A stretch of 64,000 nucleotides of DNA, taken from positions 850,470 to 914,469 of the forward strand of contig NZ_JAKGTQ010000002.1 in the NCBI RefSeq assembly GCF_021568285.1, written 5' to 3'. Positions within the stretch are counted from its first letter, which is position 1. Each line of letters begins with the position of its first letter. The position numbers and the translations under genes are program-made. The stretch comes from Rheinheimera sp. UJ63 (GTDB lineage: Bacteria > Pseudomonadota > Gammaproteobacteria > Enterobacterales > Alteromonadaceae). Positions 25,770 through 34,497 of the stretch are shown piece by piece. A model generated the notes under the pieces. That model was given only the letters and a program-made list of their open reading frames with translations, ran no database searches and was not told the DNA's origin.

Positions 25770-28700
25770 TTATTTAAGCTCTTGTACGGCATTAAGGATC
25801 CGCTTCGCCGAGATGGGATATGGCGTACCCAATTGCTGCGCATGCTGCGATACTTTTAGCTCTTGTAGCATCCAACTTATCGCGCTTACAGCCTCAGGCA
25901 AGGGTTGCCCAGCAAATTTGCCAAGCAGTTGCAAATAAGCTTGTTCGGCATGTTGATATTCGTGCATTAACAAGCGATCTCGATTCGGATCGACCGGCAG
26001 TTTTTCTAAACGTTTTACCATAGCACTGAGATAACGCAGCAGATCATCCATGCGCGAAGCACCATGTTTTGTAACAAAGCCTTTAAAAATCAATTGCTCT
26101 AATTGGCTTTTCACATCGGCTTGCGCCTGATAATGCGCCAAATCGACTTTGCCCTTTAAACGCTTTTGAATTTCGTGATACTGGTTAAGGATCCGCTCAA
26201 CCTGCAGCGCAATTTGCCGCACCCGTTCAGCTAAATCAGCACGTAAGCGCTCTTTTAGCTGCTGAAACGCGTTGGCATCTTGTACCGGCAGTGCTTGCGT
26301 AATTAACTCATCGGTGGCAGCCGCAATACAATCATCAATCAGCTCTAATACCTTACCAAACGGGTTAAAGTACAAACCCAATTTGGCGCGGTTAGGTAAC
26401 GTATCTTGTAAGTACTTCACCGGGGATGGAATATTTAATAACAATAAGCGACGCAAGCCTTTGATATGTTCTTGCTGCGCTCGCTGCGGATTATCCAGCA
26501 GCCGAATGGCGACGCTATCGCCTTCATCAATTAAGGCCGGAAAGGCTTTAATTTCAAAACCCGCTTGCAGCTTGACATACTCTTGCGGTAAGTCACCAAA
26601 GGTCCAGTTCGTCAGCGCCGCCTGCTCAATGCCCTGCTCTGCCACTTCGCTAAGACTTTGCTGTACTTCACCTTGCAGCTGTTGTTTTAACAAAGCCAAC
26701 GAGCGTCCTTGCGCCACGAGCTTACGCTCATCGACAATTTTAAAATTCATCCGCAAATGCGCGGCTAAGCCTGACAGCTCCCAAGCATCTTCAGGAATAA
26801 TCAGCCCCGACATTCGTTTTAATTTATACGTAACAACGTCTAACAGAGGGCCATCCTCTGGTTGAATGCTTTGCAACAAGGCATCTGCATAATTTGGCGC
26901 GGGCACAAAATTACGCCGCAAGTTTTTTGGTAACGATTTAATCAAGGTCACTAATAATTCATGACGCAGTGCTGGGATCAACCAATCAAAGCCGGTATTT
27001 TCAACCTGATTCAGTAGCGCCAGCGGAATCAACACACTGACACCATCATCTGGTTCACCAGGTGCAAAATGGTATTCTAACGGTAAAGTTAAATTACCCT
27101 GCTGCCAGCTTTCTGGAAATTTAGCCGCGGTAATATCTGAGGCATCCCGCTGCAATAAAGCATCAGGATCGAAATTTAAAAAAGTCGCATCTTGTTGGCG
27201 CTTTTTCTTCCACCATTTAATAAAATCAACACGATTATTAGCATACACGGGAATACGCTCAGCATAGAAACTGGCTAACGCATCATCATCGATTAAAATA
27301 TCGCGACGCCGAGATTTCTCTTCGAGTGATTGCACCTGCTCAATTAATTGCTGATTGTGTTGTAAAAAAGCATCTTGCAGCCCCGACTCGCCATTAATCA
27401 AGCCTTCGCGAATAAACAGTTGGTGAGACACGGCTTCATCAATACGGCTATACAAAACCGGTCTTTTGCCGACAATGATCACACCATATAACGTCACTTG
27501 TTCATAAGCGACGACAGCGCCTTTTTTCTTTTCCCAATGCGGTTCACTGTAACTGCGGTTAACCAAATGCTGCGCCAAGGGTTCAACCCATTCGGGTTCA
27601 ATTTTGGCTAAACTTCGCGCATACAAACGGCTGGTTTCAACCCACTCAGCGGCCATCACCCATTTGGGTTTGCGTTTAAACAAATGGCTGCCCGGAAAAG
27701 CATAAAAACGGGTTTGCCGCGGGCCCAAATAATCGGCTTCGCTGTCTTTACAGCCAATTTGCCCTAATAAGCCGCTTAATAATGACATATGCACTTGCTG
27801 ATAATTCGCGGCTTGCTCGTTGCTTTTAAGTTGCTGCTCTTGTGCCACCTGGCTTAATTGCGCAACGAGATCTTGCCACTCGCGCACACGTAGGTAGTTT
27901 AAAAATTCTAACCGGCAGTTACGGCGAAATTGATTATTCGTTAAGGCATCTTGCTGCTGTTGCAGGTGATCCCACAGTTTAAGCCAACTGCTAAAATCAG
28001 AATCCGGATCGGCAAAGCGGCTATGTAATTCATCGGCTTTTTGCTGTTTATCCAGTGGCCGCTCTCGCGGATCTTGGATCGATAACGCCGCCACAATCAC
28101 TAACACTTCACGCAAGGCGCCATTATCACTGGCGGCTATCACCATCCGAGCTAAACGCGGATCGATAGGTAAACGTGCCAGTTGCTTTCCTAACGCGGTT
28201 AATTTTAGTGGGTCTTTACCGCGCTGCTGTGCAATTGCACTGAGCTCTTCTAACAGCTTTAAACCATCATTGACGAAGCGGCTATCAGGTTTTTGTAAAA
28301 AAGGAAAAGCTTCAATATCACCTAATCCCAGCGCCAGCATTTGCATAATCACCGATGCAAGGTTCGTGCGCAGGATCTCCGGATCGGTAAACTCGGGGCG
28401 TCCGATAAAGTCTTCTTCGCTGTATAAACGAATACAAATACCGGCAGCGACCCGACCACAACGGCCTTTGCGTTGATTCGCGCTCGCTTGACTGATCGCT
28501 TCAATGGGTAATTGTTGTACTTTGGAGCGATAGCTATAGCGCGAAATACGCGCAGTACCCGGATCGATCACATAACGGATCCCCGGTACCGTTAAGGAAG
28601 TTTCGGCCACGTTGGTCGATAACACGATGCGTCGGCCTGCATGCTGCTGAAAAATCCGATTTTGCTCGGCAGCACTTAGCCGCGCATACAGCGGTAAAAC

Positions 28701-29654
28701 TTCGGTGTGCGGTAATTGCAGTTTTTCTAGCGCATCGGCCGTATCACGAATTTCACGCTCACCGTTTAAGAAAATTAAAATGTCACCTGGCGGCTCTTGA
28801 TAGAGCTCATTGACGGCATCAAAGATACCTTGCAGCTGATCGCCATCTTTATCATCCAGTTCACTGTAAGGGCGATAACGCACTTCTACCGGATAAGTTC
28901 GCCCCGACACTTCAACAATAGGCGCATCGAAAAAATGCTTCGAAAACCGTTCCGGATCAATTGTCGCAGAAGTAATGATGACCTTTAAATCAGGACGCTT
29001 CGGTAATAATTGCTTCAAATAACCTAATAAGAAATCGATATTTAAGCTGCGTTCATGCGCTTCATCGATAATCAACGTATCGTATTGATTTAAAAACCGG
29101 TCATGCTGCATCTCGGTCAGCAAAATACCGTCAGTCATTAACTTTATTAAGGTGTCGGCATGAGTATGATCGCCAAAGCGGATTTTATAACCAACTTGCT
29201 GCCCAACCTGACAATCTAATTCTTCAGCTAAACGCGCACAAACACTGCGGGCGGCAAGACGGCGGGGCTGGGTATGGCCGATCGTTCCGGCCACACCTCG
29301 GCCTAACTCTAAACAAATTTTCGGGATCTGAGTGGTTTTACCCGAACCGGTTTCACCGGCAATGATCACCACTTGATGCGCAGCAATGGCGGCTTTAATG
29401 TCATCTTTTTTAGCAACAACCGGTAACTCTTGAGGGTAATGCAGCGCCGGCACAGCTTTCGCCCGCACTTGGCGCAGCGCCATGGAGCGCTCAATATCGG
29501 CACAGAGCCGTGACAATTTACTTTGTTGTGCTGCAACGTCAGCGAGTTTTTTTAGCGCAGATAATTGGCGACGGAAACGAAACTGATCTTGCAGTAAGCA
29601 ATCAGCCAATTTTGCGTAACATTCGGAAACAGAAAATGGTGCTGTAGCAGACAA
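25770..29654 (-). CDS. hrpA: ATP-dependent RNA helicase HrpA
   Basis: A ~1,294-residue DEAH-box helicase. GETGSGKTTQ is motif I, DEAH motif II, TSATID motif III and QRKGRCGR motif VI; after the helicase core come the HA2/OB modules and the long HrpA-specific C-terminal domain. It resolves stalled or collided ribosomes in an ATP-dependent way in other bacteria. I place the start at the TTG at 29654: GAGG lies eight bases upstream and the remaining N-terminus aligns with the start of the E. coli protein as I remember it. The frame is open for 18 more codons, from another TTG, but these cross a hairpin. Confidence 0.96.
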   Translation of the reverse strand: MSATAPFSVSECYAKLADCLLQDQFRFRRQLSALKKLADVAAQQSKLSRLCADIERSMALRQVRAKAVPALHYPQELPVVAKKDDIKAAIAAHQVVIIAGETGSGKTTQIPKICLELGRGVAGTIGHTQPRRLAARSVCARLAEELDCQVGQQVGYKIRFGDHTHADTLIKLMTDGILLTEMQHDRFLNQYDTLIIDEAHERSLNIDFLLGYLKQLLPKRPDLKVIITSATIDPERFSKHFFDAPIVEVSGRTYPVEVRYRPYSELDDKDGDQLQGIFDAVNELYQEPPGDILIFLNGEREIRDTADALEKLQLPHTEVLPLYARLSAAEQNRIFQQHAGRRIVLSTNVAETSLTVPGIRYVIDPGTARISRYSYRSKVQQLPIEAISQASANQRKGRCGRVAAGICIRLYSEEDFIGRPEFTDPEILRTNLASVIMQMLALGLGDIEAFPFLQKPDSRFVNDGLKLLEELSAIAQQRGKDPLKLTALGKQLARLPIDPRLARMVIAASDNGALREVLVIVAALSIQDPRERPLDKQQKADELHSRFADPDSDFSSWLKLWDHLQQQQDALTNNQFRRNCRLEFLNYLRVREWQDLVAQLSQVAQEQQLKSNEQAANYQQVHMSLLSGLLGQIGCKDSEADYLGPRQTRFYAFPGSHLFKRKPKWVMAAEWVETSRLYARSLAKIEPEWVEPLAQHLVNRSYSEPHWEKKKGAVVAYEQVTLYGVIIVGKRPVLYSRIDEAVSHQLFIREGLINGESGLQDAFLQHNQQLIEQVQSLEEKSRRRDILIDDDALASFYAERIPVYANNRVDFIKWWKKKRQQDATFLNFDPDALLQRDASDITAAKFPESWQQGNLTLPLEYHFAPGEPDDGVSVLIPLALLNQVENTGFDWLIPALRHELLVTLIKSLPKNLRRNFVPAPNYADALLQSIQPEDGPLLDVVTYKLKRMSGLIIPEDAWELSGLAAHLRMNFKIVDERKLVAQGRSLALLKQQLQGEVQQSLSEVAEQGIEQAALTNWTFGDLPQEYVKLQAGFEIKAFPALIDEGDSVAIRLLDNPQRAQQEHIKGLRRLLLLNIPSPVKYLQDTLPNRAKLGLYFNPFGKVLELIDDCIAAATDELITQALPVQDANAFQQLKERLRADLAERVRQIALQVERILNQYHEIQKRLKGKVDLAHYQAQADVKSQLEQLIFKGFVTKHGASRMDDLLRYLSAMVKRLEKLPVDPNRDRLLMHEYQHAEQAYLQLLGKFAGQPLPEAVSAISWMLQELKVSQHAQQLGTPYPISAKRILNAVQELK

Positions 29655-29659
29655 AATAA

Positions 29660-29681
29660 CGCCCTCAGAAGTCAGAGGGCG
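29660..29681 (-). promoter_or_regulatory. Leader hairpin overlapping the hrpA ribosome-binding site
   Basis: CGCCCTC pairs with GAGGGCG in the leader just before the proposed hrpA start. The GAGG that would serve as ribosome-binding site lies inside the 3' arm, so folding would hide it. Confidence 0.45.
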
Positions 29682-29739
29682 CAATGCTACCAAGTAAGGG
29701 TGCGGCAATCCAGTAATACGCTACACCGCCTGCTAACTG

Positions 29740-29834
29740 AAGTGTAAATATACTGAGGCGTTAGTGTTTAAACCACCTTACCGTATTTAAGTGTAAATAT
29801 ACTGAGCCGTCAGTGTTTAACCCACTTTACCGTA
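29740..29834. repeat. 46-bp tandem direct repeat (two copies)
   Basis: Copies at 29740-29785 and 29789-29834 differ at four of 46 positions. The second includes the last codons and stop of the CBS gene, so the first is a duplicated gene end lying between the CBS gene and hrpA. Each copy also contains the GTGTTTAA and ATATACTGAG motifs. Confidence 0.85.
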
Positions 29835-30236
29835 ATGCGAGTGTAGTTCCTTGTCTATTGCCGCTAACACATCGGAACGGGTAATGATCCCCAGTAAAAA
29901 ACCATCATCATCGACAACCGGATAGAGTTTCGGCTGCGCTTTTAGCATCGTTTGTGCCACATCAATGATGCCGTAGTAATCTTTAACCGTCAGCACATTC
30001 GTTTGCATAATATCTGACACTTTAAACGATTGCTGATCGTGATAGGTTGACATCAGCATTCGGGCTAAACAATCTTGCTCTGAAATAAACCCAATAATTT
30101 TGCGCCGTTCATCAATAACCGGCCCACCGGTTTGTCGGCATTTAATTAAACGATCAACAGCCATTTCTACTGGCATCTCCGCATTAAAGGTCACGGGATG
30201 CTTATTCATATAATCAGCGACTTTCAGTAAATCCAT
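29817..30236 (-). CDS. CBS-domain pair protein
   Basis: A 139-residue cytoplasmic protein made of two CBS motifs (residues ~7-60 and ~75-130; GPVIDERRKIIGFISEQD and YPVVDDDGFLLGIITRSD are the two signature strands). Such free-standing Bateman modules bind adenine nucleotides and regulate partner proteins; the partner is unknown. Its last codons are included in a tandem duplication, without disrupting the frame. It stands upstream of hrpA on the same strand. Confidence 0.9.
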   Translation of the reverse strand: MDLLKVADYMNKHPVTFNAEMPVEMAVDRLIKCRQTGGPVIDERRKIIGFISEQDCLARMLMSTYHDQQSFKVSDIMQTNVLTVKDYYGIIDVAQTMLKAQPKLYPVVDDDGFLLGIITRSDVLAAIDKELHSHYGKVG

Positions 30237-30311
30237 ATTTCCCCCACAACAACCTGTTAGTTAACATTTTAAGCTTAGCTCATCAGGCAAATTTTGCATG
30301 GGGGTTAACGA

Positions 30312-31319
30312 TTAATTCTCAGCATTTTCACTAAAAATTTCGACCCGCAGTGGCGTGACTGCGCCACGCATTGCGCGGTACATCCCTTCAGTGTTAAACG
30401 CCCAGCTTAATTGCCCGGCCGCGTCTACCACAATAACACCACCAGTGCCCCCTACTTTTGCCAGTTCACTCATCACTTCTTGCGCGGCCACAGAGGCCGT
30501 TTTACCTTGATATTTAACCCGTGCGCAGATATCAGAAGCCACTTGATAGCGGATAAAGTATTCACCATGGCCTGTCGCAGAAACCGCACAACTGCTGTTA
30601 TCCGCAAAGTTACCGGCACCGATCACCGGGGCATCGCCAATGCGGCCATAGCGTTTCGCGGTCATACCACCGGTTGAAGTGGCAGCGGCTAAATTACCGG
30701 CCTGATCTATCGCAACGGCGCCCACGGTGCCCATGCGCCACGCTGGATCAAATGGGATCTGTGCTTGATGCGGTTGCGGTGCCATAGCTTGCTTAGCACG
30801 TTGCAAGGCTTTATACCGAAACTCGGTGTTGTAATAGGTATTTTTTACTCGCTCAAGTGGCAAGGTATCAGCAAAGGCTTCAGCTCCGGCGCCAGCAAGC
30901 ATGACATGCTCAGATTGCTCCATCACGGCACGTGCTAATAAAATGGGGTTTTTAATCGTACTGATCCCCGCCACGGCACCGGCTTGTCGGTCTTGTCCCT
31001 GCATGATTGACGCATCCAATTCATGCTGCTCGTCAAAGGTATATACCGCCCCCTTGCCCGCATTAAATAACGGTGAATCCTCCAACAGCATCACTGCAGC
31101 GGTCACGGCATCTAAGCTACTCCCCCCTTGCTGTAGTACCGCGTAACCCTGCTCTACGGCTTGGGTTAACGCTGCTTCATAGGCTTGTTGCTGCTCGGTT
31201 GTCATTTGTGCTTTGTTGATCGTACCGGCACCACCATGAATAACAATGCCAACGGGGCTTGCTGCGAATGCATTAACACCAGCAACACTTAGCAATGCCG
31301 CTAAAACGGAAACTTTCAT
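30312..31319 (-). CDS. Exported isoaspartyl peptidase / L-asparaginase
   Basis: A 335-residue Ntn-hydrolase of the plant-type asparaginase family (peptidase family T2). The precursor cleaves itself before Thr198 (in RMGTVGAVAID), which becomes the N-terminal nucleophile; HGGAG near the start and GNFADNSSCAVSATGHGE in the beta subunit are other family marks. A signal peptide ending AFA before ASPVG sends it to the periplasm. It removes beta-aspartyl residues from damaged peptides and hydrolyses asparagine. It is divergent from the gamma-glutamyltransferase gene across a ~420-bp gap. Confidence 0.94.
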   Translation of the reverse strand: MKVSVLAALLSVAGVNAFAASPVGIVIHGGAGTINKAQMTTEQQQAYEAALTQAVEQGYAVLQQGGSSLDAVTAAVMLLEDSPLFNAGKGAVYTFDEQHELDASIMQGQDRQAGAVAGISTIKNPILLARAVMEQSEHVMLAGAGAEAFADTLPLERVKNTYYNTEFRYKALQRAKQAMAPQPHQAQIPFDPAWRMGTVGAVAIDQAGNLAAATSTGGMTAKRYGRIGDAPVIGAGNFADNSSCAVSATGHGEYFIRYQVASDICARVKYQGKTASVAAQEVMSELAKVGGTGGVIVVDAAGQLSWAFNTEGMYRAMRGAVTPLRVEIFSENAEN

Positions 31320-31501
31320 CGTCTCTTCTACCTTTCTCAGTGAATAAATTCTGCTATTAGATGTACGTTATTTCAGCGGGCTCAGCAAGTATATCGGTTG
31401 ATTAAGCTATTTCTTGCGATAGATCAAAACGTAAAATCAGTTAGCGCTTATATTAACGCCCGTTGTTAGCATTTTTGGTGTTACAACACTAACCTGACAC
31501 T

Positions 31502-31528
31502 TTGGCGCCTTTATTGGGCGCCTTTTTT
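31502..31528 (+). terminator. Rho-independent terminator without an obvious gene
   Basis: GGCGCC, a 7-nt loop and GGCGCC are followed by six T residues. It points right, in the gap between two divergent genes, so no annotated gene uses it. An additional GTTAG/CTAAC pairing lies just before it. The gap otherwise shows only AT-rich promoter-like DNA. Confidence 0.75.
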
Positions 31529-31743
31529 ATGTTGCTCAGCCGCTTGCTAAGCGCTGAGTCAATCGAAAGTGTACTGCATGCTGGATGGCACTTACCGCCG
31601 TGAGTTAGCCCATAAACGCTCTGCAAAACAGCACTTAAACACCGCTTTATTTTTGCTAAGACTAAAAGCGCATAACAACATCGATTTCTTTTCTTAAACG
31701 TCAATGCTATGTTCTGTGTTTCATCTTTGTTCGGAGTTTCGCT

Positions 31744-33423
31744 ATGTCTTTCTTCACTCGTCCGTTCAGCCGCTTAGGGCTGATTGTTTGTCTCACCGTT
31801 ATGTCTCCCGTGCAGGCAGAAAACGCCCTTAGCGCCGGTGCGGTTGCCAGCCCAGATCGTTATGGTGCCGAAGTAGCGGCAGCGGTTTTAAAACAAGGCG
31901 GCAATGCCGTTGATGCAGCAGTGGCTACGGCTTTAACCTTAGCGGTAACCTATCCTGAGGCAGGCAATATCGGTGGCGGTGGCTTTATGACACTGTGGTT
32001 TAACAATAAAGCCTATTTTCTCGACTATCGGGAAATGGCACCGGCAAAAGCGCACCGTGATATGTATTTAAATGCCGAAGGTGAAGTGATTGAAGGCATG
32101 AGCTTAGTGGGTCATCGAGCTTCGGGCGTGCCAGGTACCGTCATGGGCTTGTGGCAAGCACACCAGCAGTTCGGCAGCTTGCCTTGGGCAACTTTAGTCG
32201 CGCCAGCGATTAAACTGGCAGAGGAAGGCTTCACCGTGCCAGATAAAGCCTATCATTATGAAGGGAATGCGCTACAACGTTATGCCGGACGGACAAACTT
32301 TGCTGACTATTTTGGCGCAATGCGCCCTGGCGAACAGTTTAAACAACCGGCTTTAGCAAAAACCTTAAGCCGAATTGCTGAGCATGGCCCAGCCGATTTT
32401 TACCAAGGTGAAACCGCAAAATTACTGTTAGCTGAAATGGCGAGGGGGCAAGGTTTAATCAGTGCCGAAGACTTAGCCAATTATCGGGCAGTCTGGCGTA
32501 ACCCTATTGTGACTACTTGGCGTGATAAACAATTGATAACCGTCGCACCGCCTAGCTCAGGAGGTATTGCGTTAATTCAATTGCTGACGTTAAAAGATCT
32601 GAATGCCCCCCACTTTGCTAATGTCAGCCATAACTCGGCCCAATACGTTCACTTAATTGCCGAAATCGAAAAACGCGTTTTTGCCGATCGTGCCGATTAT
32701 CTTGGTGATCCTGATTTTACTGAAGTACCACAGCAACGCTTACTCGATCAGCGTTACCTAGCCAAGCGCGCCAGTGAAGTGAATGCCAAGGCTATTTCAG
32801 AGACGGCAAAAGTACGCCCGGGTTTAGAATCTGAGCAAACCACCCATTTTTCCATCGTCGATAAAGCCGGTAATGCGGTGTCAAATACCTATACCCTGAA
32901 TTTAGATTATGGCAGTGGTGTTGTGGTGACCGATGCAGGCTTTTTATTGAATAATGAAATGGATGATTTTTCTGCCAAAGCCGGTGTGCCGAACGCTTTT
33001 GGTGTGGTTGGTAGCGATGCCAATGCCATTGCGCCGAATAAACGCATGTTATCCTCGATGACGCCGAGTATTGTGTTAAAAGATCAAAAACTGGAATTAG
33101 TGATTGGCACACCCGGTGGCTCAACCATTTTCACCAGTATCTTTCAGGTGATGCTGAATATTTACGATTATAAAATGTCTCCCGCTGCTGCGGTGGCTGC
33201 GCTGCGCTTTCATCACCAATTGTTACCTCAAGATCAAATTCGCTTAGAACCCTATGCCAATTTAGCCAGCGAAGTAGCAGCAGAGTTAAAACAGCGTGGA
33301 TATCAGCTTCACACGCCAAACTGGAACCTTGGCGATATTCAATTAATTAAAATTGAAAACCAGACACCGATCGCCGTGGCCGATCCACGTGGTCGCGGTG
33401 TAGCATTACTGGTTGAAGATTAA
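31744..33423 (+). CDS. ggt: Gamma-glutamyltransferase (glutathione hydrolase)
   Basis: A 559-residue Ntn-hydrolase that cleaves the gamma-glutamyl bond of glutathione and transfers it to water or amino acids in the periplasm. A signal peptide ends at VQA before ENALS. The precursor is expected to process itself before Thr366 in QTTHFSIVDKAGNAVS, giving a ~38-kDa large and ~21-kDa small subunit; ESNQTT-like context, LSSMTPSI and GTPGGSTI are family marks. CGGAG lies eight bases before the ATG. The esterase gene follows after ~90 bp on the same strand. Confidence 0.96.
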   Translation: MSFFTRPFSRLGLIVCLTVMSPVQAENALSAGAVASPDRYGAEVAAAVLKQGGNAVDAAVATALTLAVTYPEAGNIGGGGFMTLWFNNKAYFLDYREMAPAKAHRDMYLNAEGEVIEGMSLVGHRASGVPGTVMGLWQAHQQFGSLPWATLVAPAIKLAEEGFTVPDKAYHYEGNALQRYAGRTNFADYFGAMRPGEQFKQPALAKTLSRIAEHGPADFYQGETAKLLLAEMARGQGLISAEDLANYRAVWRNPIVTTWRDKQLITVAPPSSGGIALIQLLTLKDLNAPHFANVSHNSAQYVHLIAEIEKRVFADRADYLGDPDFTEVPQQRLLDQRYLAKRASEVNAKAISETAKVRPGLESEQTTHFSIVDKAGNAVSNTYTLNLDYGSGVVVTDAGFLLNNEMDDFSAKAGVPNAFGVVGSDANAIAPNKRMLSSMTPSIVLKDQKLELVIGTPGGSTIFTSIFQVMLNIYDYKMSPAAAVAALRFHHQLLPQDQIRLEPYANLASEVAAELKQRGYQLHTPNWNLGDIQLIKIENQTPIAVADPRGRGVALLVED

Positions 33424-33512
33424 ATACCGCTTGCCACTGTACTAAAGCCTTATTGTCGTTAGTCGCATGCTGACCGATAGTAAGGCATATTATTGTTATT
33501 TTTGGAGTGACT

Positions 33513-34493
33513 ATGTTGTCATGTCGTTTAGCTGTGCTCAGTGCTATGGTAGTCAGTACCTCTCTTGCGGCCAGCGAACCCTTACCTAAATTGAATTTAA
33601 CCGCAAATATCACCGTTTCCGGCTTGTCTTCCGGCGGTTATATGGCCGGTCAGTTTCATCAAGCTTATGCTGAAGAGGTGACGGGGGTCGCCATTTTAGC
33701 CGCTGGGCCGGTTAACTGTGCTCAAGGCGATTTACGTATTGCAATGGGGCACTGCATGGCGAACCCCAACTCAGAGCCTGATTTAGCCACCATTGAAACG
33801 AAACTGAATCAGTTACGCGAGGCGGGAGAATTAGCGCCACTGAGCGCGGTACAAGGCGCTAAAGTGTGGTTGTTTAATGGCAGTGCCGATCAAACCGTGT
33901 CAGCTAAAGTCGGCGCAGCATTAGCCAGACAATATACCCATTGGTTACCTGCAGCGCAGTTGGCCGTTGTGGCCGATCAACCTTTTGCGCACCACTTTCC
34001 CACGGCAAAAGCCGGTTTAACTGAGTGTGATAAATCAGAATCGCCTTTTATCGCCAGTTGTCAGTATGACGCTGCAGCAAAACTACTGGGCCATATCTTG
34101 ACTAAACCTTTAAAAGCCGCTACGGATCCGATTGGTCAGTTACTGAAACTGGATCAACACCAGTTAGCACCCGCCAGTCAAGGTCAGTTAGCACAGTATG
34201 GTTATGTGTATATCCCACAAAGCTGCGCTGCCGGTCAACGTTGTGACTTGCACATTAGCTTTCATGGCTGTAGACAAGACGCTAGTCAGATCGGAGAAGC
34301 CTATCTGCGACAAACCGGTTTAAATGACTATGCTGAAGCCAACCAACTGGTGGTGTTATATCCGCAAGTTGAAAAAAGCACGTTAAACCCGTTTGGCTGT
34401 TGGGATTGGTGGGGCTATAGCGCAAGTAATTACCTCACCAAAAACGGCCCACAGAACCTTGCCGTAAAACAATTGGCGGCGGCTCTGCGTTAA
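33513..34493 (+). CDS. Secreted PHB-depolymerase-like esterase
   Basis: A 326-residue exported alpha/beta hydrolase. The signal peptide ends at SLA before ASEPL. GLSSGGYMAGQFH carries the lipase-box serine, LFNGSADQTVS is the region expected to hold the catalytic aspartate, and FHGCRQ plus NPFGCWDWWGYS near the C-terminus are typical of PHB-depolymerase-family proteins. Several cysteines suggest disulfides. It may degrade short-chain polyhydroxyalkanoate or another polyester, but no substrate-binding domain is attached. The ATG at 33513 has TTTGGAG five bases upstream. Confidence 0.87.
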   Translation: MLSCRLAVLSAMVVSTSLAASEPLPKLNLTANITVSGLSSGGYMAGQFHQAYAEEVTGVAILAAGPVNCAQGDLRIAMGHCMANPNSEPDLATIETKLNQLREAGELAPLSAVQGAKVWLFNGSADQTVSAKVGAALARQYTHWLPAAQLAVVADQPFAHHFPTAKAGLTECDKSESPFIASCQYDAAAKLLGHILTKPLKAATDPIGQLLKLDQHQLAPASQGQLAQYGYVYIPQSCAAGQRCDLHISFHGCRQDASQIGEAYLRQTGLNDYAEANQLVVLYPQVEKSTLNPFGCWDWWGYSASNYLTKNGPQNLAVKQLAAALR

Positions 34494-34497
34494 CACT

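Noticed and set aside
26272..26865. 197-codon rightward frame
   Set aside because: Lies antisense inside hrpA and has a Ser/Cys-rich, unstructured composition.
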